A program made the position numbers and the translations under genes. The notes below the pieces were generated by a model. It was not told the origin of the DNA. It saw only the letters and a program-made list of their open reading frames with translations, and searched no databases. From positions 1 through 8,076 of the forward strand of contig WTHG01000476.1 of assembly GCA_011523245.1 (NCBI GenBank): DNA of 8,076 bases, read 5' to 3'. Each line of letters starts with the position of its first letter. Position 1 is the stretch's first letter. The stretch is from Verrucomicrobiales bacterium. GTDB taxonomy: Bacteria; Verrucomicrobiota; Verrucomicrobiia; Limisphaerales; UBA1100. Below, piece by piece: positions 6,393 to 8,076 of the stretch.

Positions 6393-7280
6393 ATGAGCCT
6401 GATTGTTGAGGAACCCAAACTGTTACTGGACTCCCGGTCGCCACTGGGGGAAGGCCCGCTCTGGGATGCCGAACGCAAGGTGTTGTGGTGGGTGGATATT
6501 TTGGAATGCCTCGTGCAATGCTACGACCCTGCTGATGGATCCAATCGCACGTGGGAGATTGGCCAAATGCCCGGAACACTCGTATTGGCACAAGACGGCC
6601 GACTGGTTCTGGCCGCGGAAAAGGGGTTTCTCTATTTTAACCCAGAAACCGGTGCAACCGAAACCATCATCGATCCGGAACCGGACCGACCGGAGCATCG
6701 GTTCAACGACGGTAAATGCGATCCAACCGGCCGCCTCTGGGCAGGCACCATGCCGATTTGTGAGGAGGGCAATTCCGGCGCGATGTATTGCCTGCACGCC
6801 GACGGACACGCCGAGCGGATGGCCACGGACTACGCTATCCCCAACGGCATTCTCTGGAATGCGGATGCCACCACGATGTACCACATCGACAGCCCCACCC
6901 GCCGAATCGATGCGTGGGATTTTGATCACGCCACCGGCGCCATCGGCAATCGGCGGCCGTTGTATCATGTTACGCAGGAAGGCGCCTTTCCGGACGGCAT
7001 GGCGATGGATGTGGAAGGCAAAATCTGGCTGGCGCTCTGGGGCGGCTGGGGTGTTGTGCGGATTGATCCGGAGACCGGCGAGGAGTTAGCCCGGCTGGAT
7101 CTGCCCGTAAGCCAGGTGTCCGCCTGCGCGTTCGGCGGACCAAATCTGGATGAACTGTACATCACCTCCGCCCGCAAAAACCTCAGTGTAGGAGACCTGG
7201 AAAAACAGCCGCACGCCGGCAGTTTATTTAAAGCCGGACTGGGCGTAATCGGAACGGAATTCACCCGGTTCGCCGGCTGA
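6393..7280 (+). CDS. SMP-30/gluconolactonase/LRE-family sugar lactonase
   Basis: This 295-residue protein has the length and motifs of the six-bladed beta-propeller SMP-30 lactonases, which hydrolyse aldonolactones using one divalent metal ion. Family metal ligands are present: E20 in SPLGEGPLWD, N151 in YAIPNGILWN and D201 in AFPDGMAMD. R103 and N105 in HRFNDGKCDPTGRLWAGTM match the substrate-contact region. No signal peptide is seen, so it is likely cytoplasmic. ATG at 6393 was chosen because family similarity starts right after it; a TTG at 6345 in the same frame would extend into the divergent promoter region. There is no clear Shine-Dalgarno. It is divergent from the dehydratase gene and followed 66 bp later by uxaC. 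It would supply the open-chain acid for the dehydratase, with the sugar dehydrogenase that makes the lactone lying elsewhere. Specificity (pentono-, hexono- or deoxyhexono-lactone) is unknown. Confidence 0.92.
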   Translation: MSLIVEEPKLLLDSRSPLGEGPLWDAERKVLWWVDILECLVQCYDPADGSNRTWEIGQMPGTLVLAQDGRLVLAAEKGFLYFNPETGATETIIDPEPDRPEHRFNDGKCDPTGRLWAGTMPICEEGNSGAMYCLHADGHAERMATDYAIPNGILWNADATTMYHIDSPTRRIDAWDFDHATGAIGNRRPLYHVTQEGAFPDGMAMDVEGKIWLALWGGWGVVRIDPETGEELARLDLPVSQVSACAFGGPNLDELYITSARKNLSVGDLEKQPHAGSLFKAGLGVIGTEFTRFAG

Positions 7281-7346
7281 GACCTCACTGCCATCGTGAA
7301 AAAGGATCGCCAATTGCGGACGATTCGCCTAAACGAACCGAGTTCC

Positions 7347-8076
7347 ATGGCGTTTATTCACGACGACTTTTTGTTGAGCAATGATCCGGCGCAACGGCTG
7401 TACCACCAGTACGCCAAGAGCGAACCGATCCTCGATTACCATAATCACCTGCCGCCGGCCGAGGTGGCCGACAATCGGCGTTTTACCAATCTCGGCGAGA
7501 TGTGGCTGGAGGGCGATCACTATAAATGGCGGGCCATGCGCGCCAATGGCGAACCGGAAGCCGTCGTCACCGGCGATGCCGATCCCAAGGAAAAATTTCT
7601 CGCTTGGGCCCGCACCATCCCGCACACGCTCGGCAATCCGCTTTATCACTGGACACACCTGGAACTCGCACGCTACTTCGGCATCACGGAACTGCTCAGC
7701 CCTGATACCGCTGAGTCGATTTGGGAACAGACCACCGAACGCTTGAGCGATCCGGCGTTATCCGTGCACGGCATTCTGGAACAATTCGATGTGCGCGCCC
7801 TGTGCACCACCGATGATCCCGTGGATTCGCTGGACCAGCATGAAGCCATTGCCACGCTCGGCATTCGCACCAAGGTGTACCCGACCTTTCGCCCAGATAA
7901 ATCTTGGGGCGTCGACAATCCCGAAGCGTTCAACGGCTGGGCCGATAAACTAGCCTCGGCCGCCGGCGTGGCCACCGACACCCTGCCCGGCTTCCTTGCT
8001 GCGCTGGAAAAACGCGTGGACGATTTTCACGCCATCGGTTCGCGCCTGAGCGATCACAGTTTCCCCTACTGCTTTG
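7347..8076 (+). CDS. uxaC: Uronate isomerase (glucuronate isomerase), N-terminal half, cut by window edge
   Basis: UxaC is a cytoplasmic amidohydrolase-fold enzyme that interconverts D-glucuronate with D-fructuronate and D-galacturonate with D-tagaturonate. The window holds the first 243 codons of a family that is usually about 470 residues long, with the frame still open at the right edge. Family motifs appear in order: DDFLLSND at 6-13, ILDYHNHLPP at 28-37 with the paired metal-binding H32 and H34, GDHYKWRAMR at 56-65, GNPLYHWTHLEL at 96-107, CTTDDP at 153-158 and PTFRPDK at 179-185. ATG at 7347 fits the normal N-terminus; an in-frame GTG at 7296 would add 17 polar residues and is less likely. 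No Shine-Dalgarno is seen before either codon. Following the lactonase gene on the same strand, it is likely co-transcribed with it. Its presence implies that the degraded glycan contains a uronic acid, or that uronates are a co-substrate. Confidence 0.94.
   Translation, partial: MAFIHDDFLLSNDPAQRLYHQYAKSEPILDYHNHLPPAEVADNRRFTNLGEMWLEGDHYKWRAMRANGEPEAVVTGDADPKEKFLAWARTIPHTLGNPLYHWTHLELARYFGITELLSPDTAESIWEQTTERLSDPALSVHGILEQFDVRALCTTDDPVDSLDQHEAIATLGIRTKVYPTFRPDKSWGVDNPEAFNGWADKLASAAGVATDTLPGFLAALEKRVDDFHAIGSRLSDHSFPYCF

Noticed and set aside
6299..6478. 60-residue N-terminal extension of the dehydratase
   Set aside because: It would overlap the lactonase coding sequence, has low-complexity Ser-rich content and no family likeness; ATG at 6298 gives a normal length.
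7281..7346. 66-bp gap before uxaC as a promoter, small gene or riboswitch
   Set aside because: No stem-loop, promoter pair or credible small reading frame was seen; it is most simply a spacer in a two-gene transcript.
1..8076. CRISPR array, insertion sequence, tRNA or rRNA
   Set aside because: No regularly spaced repeats, transposase motifs with terminal inverted repeats, or structural RNA signatures were found; nearly all sequence is explained by the seven genes.

Overview
The window looks like chromosomal DNA from a heterotrophic bacterium, most plausibly of the Planctomycetes-Verrucomicrobia-Lentisphaerae group. This is an inference from gene content: two exported Cys-type sulfatases beside sugar-acid and uronate catabolic genes, a SelB of the type seen there, and an almost complete lack of Shine-Dalgarno sequences. 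I could not check it by database search. Coding density is very high; the largest non-coding gap is about 94 bp.

Layout. (1) Bases 1-444 on the plus strand are the 3' end of selB, the selenocysteine-specific elongation factor; it continues off the left edge. (2) Bases 455-6298 on the minus strand are a tightly packed four-gene run. In transcription order it holds an IlvD/Edd-family sugar-acid dehydratase (6298 to 4556), a dihydrodipicolinate synthase/N-acetylneuraminate lyase-superfamily enzyme (4554 to 3643), a large secreted sulfatase with a C-terminal extension (3570 to 1738), and a smaller secreted sulfatase (1741 to 455). selB and the last sulfatase converge with only 10 bp between stops. 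(3) A 94-bp intergenic region, 6299-6392, separates this run from a divergent plus-strand pair: an SMP-30/gluconolactonase-family lactonase (6393-7280) and the 5' half of uxaC, uronate isomerase (7347 onward, cut by the right edge).

How the genes fit together (inference). The exported sulfatases would remove sulfate esters from a polysaccharide or its oligosaccharides. Inside the cell, sugars could be oxidised to lactones (dehydrogenase not in the window), opened by the SMP-30 lactonase, dehydrated by the IlvD/Edd enzyme to a 2-keto-3-deoxy acid, and cleaved or further processed by the DapA-like enzyme. UxaC would feed hexuronates into central metabolism. A sulfated, uronate-containing marine or plant polysaccharide, such as an ulvan- or fucoidan-type glycan, is a reasonable guess, but the substrate cannot be read from the sequence.

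No tRNA, rRNA, CRISPR array, insertion sequence or obvious phage element was seen. The points most worth a second look are the His-to-Gln change in the catalytic GKWH motif of the smaller sulfatase, the cysteine-containing C-terminal domain of the larger one, the variant active-site loop of the DapA-like protein, and the overlapping inverted repeats just upstream of the first sulfatase start.
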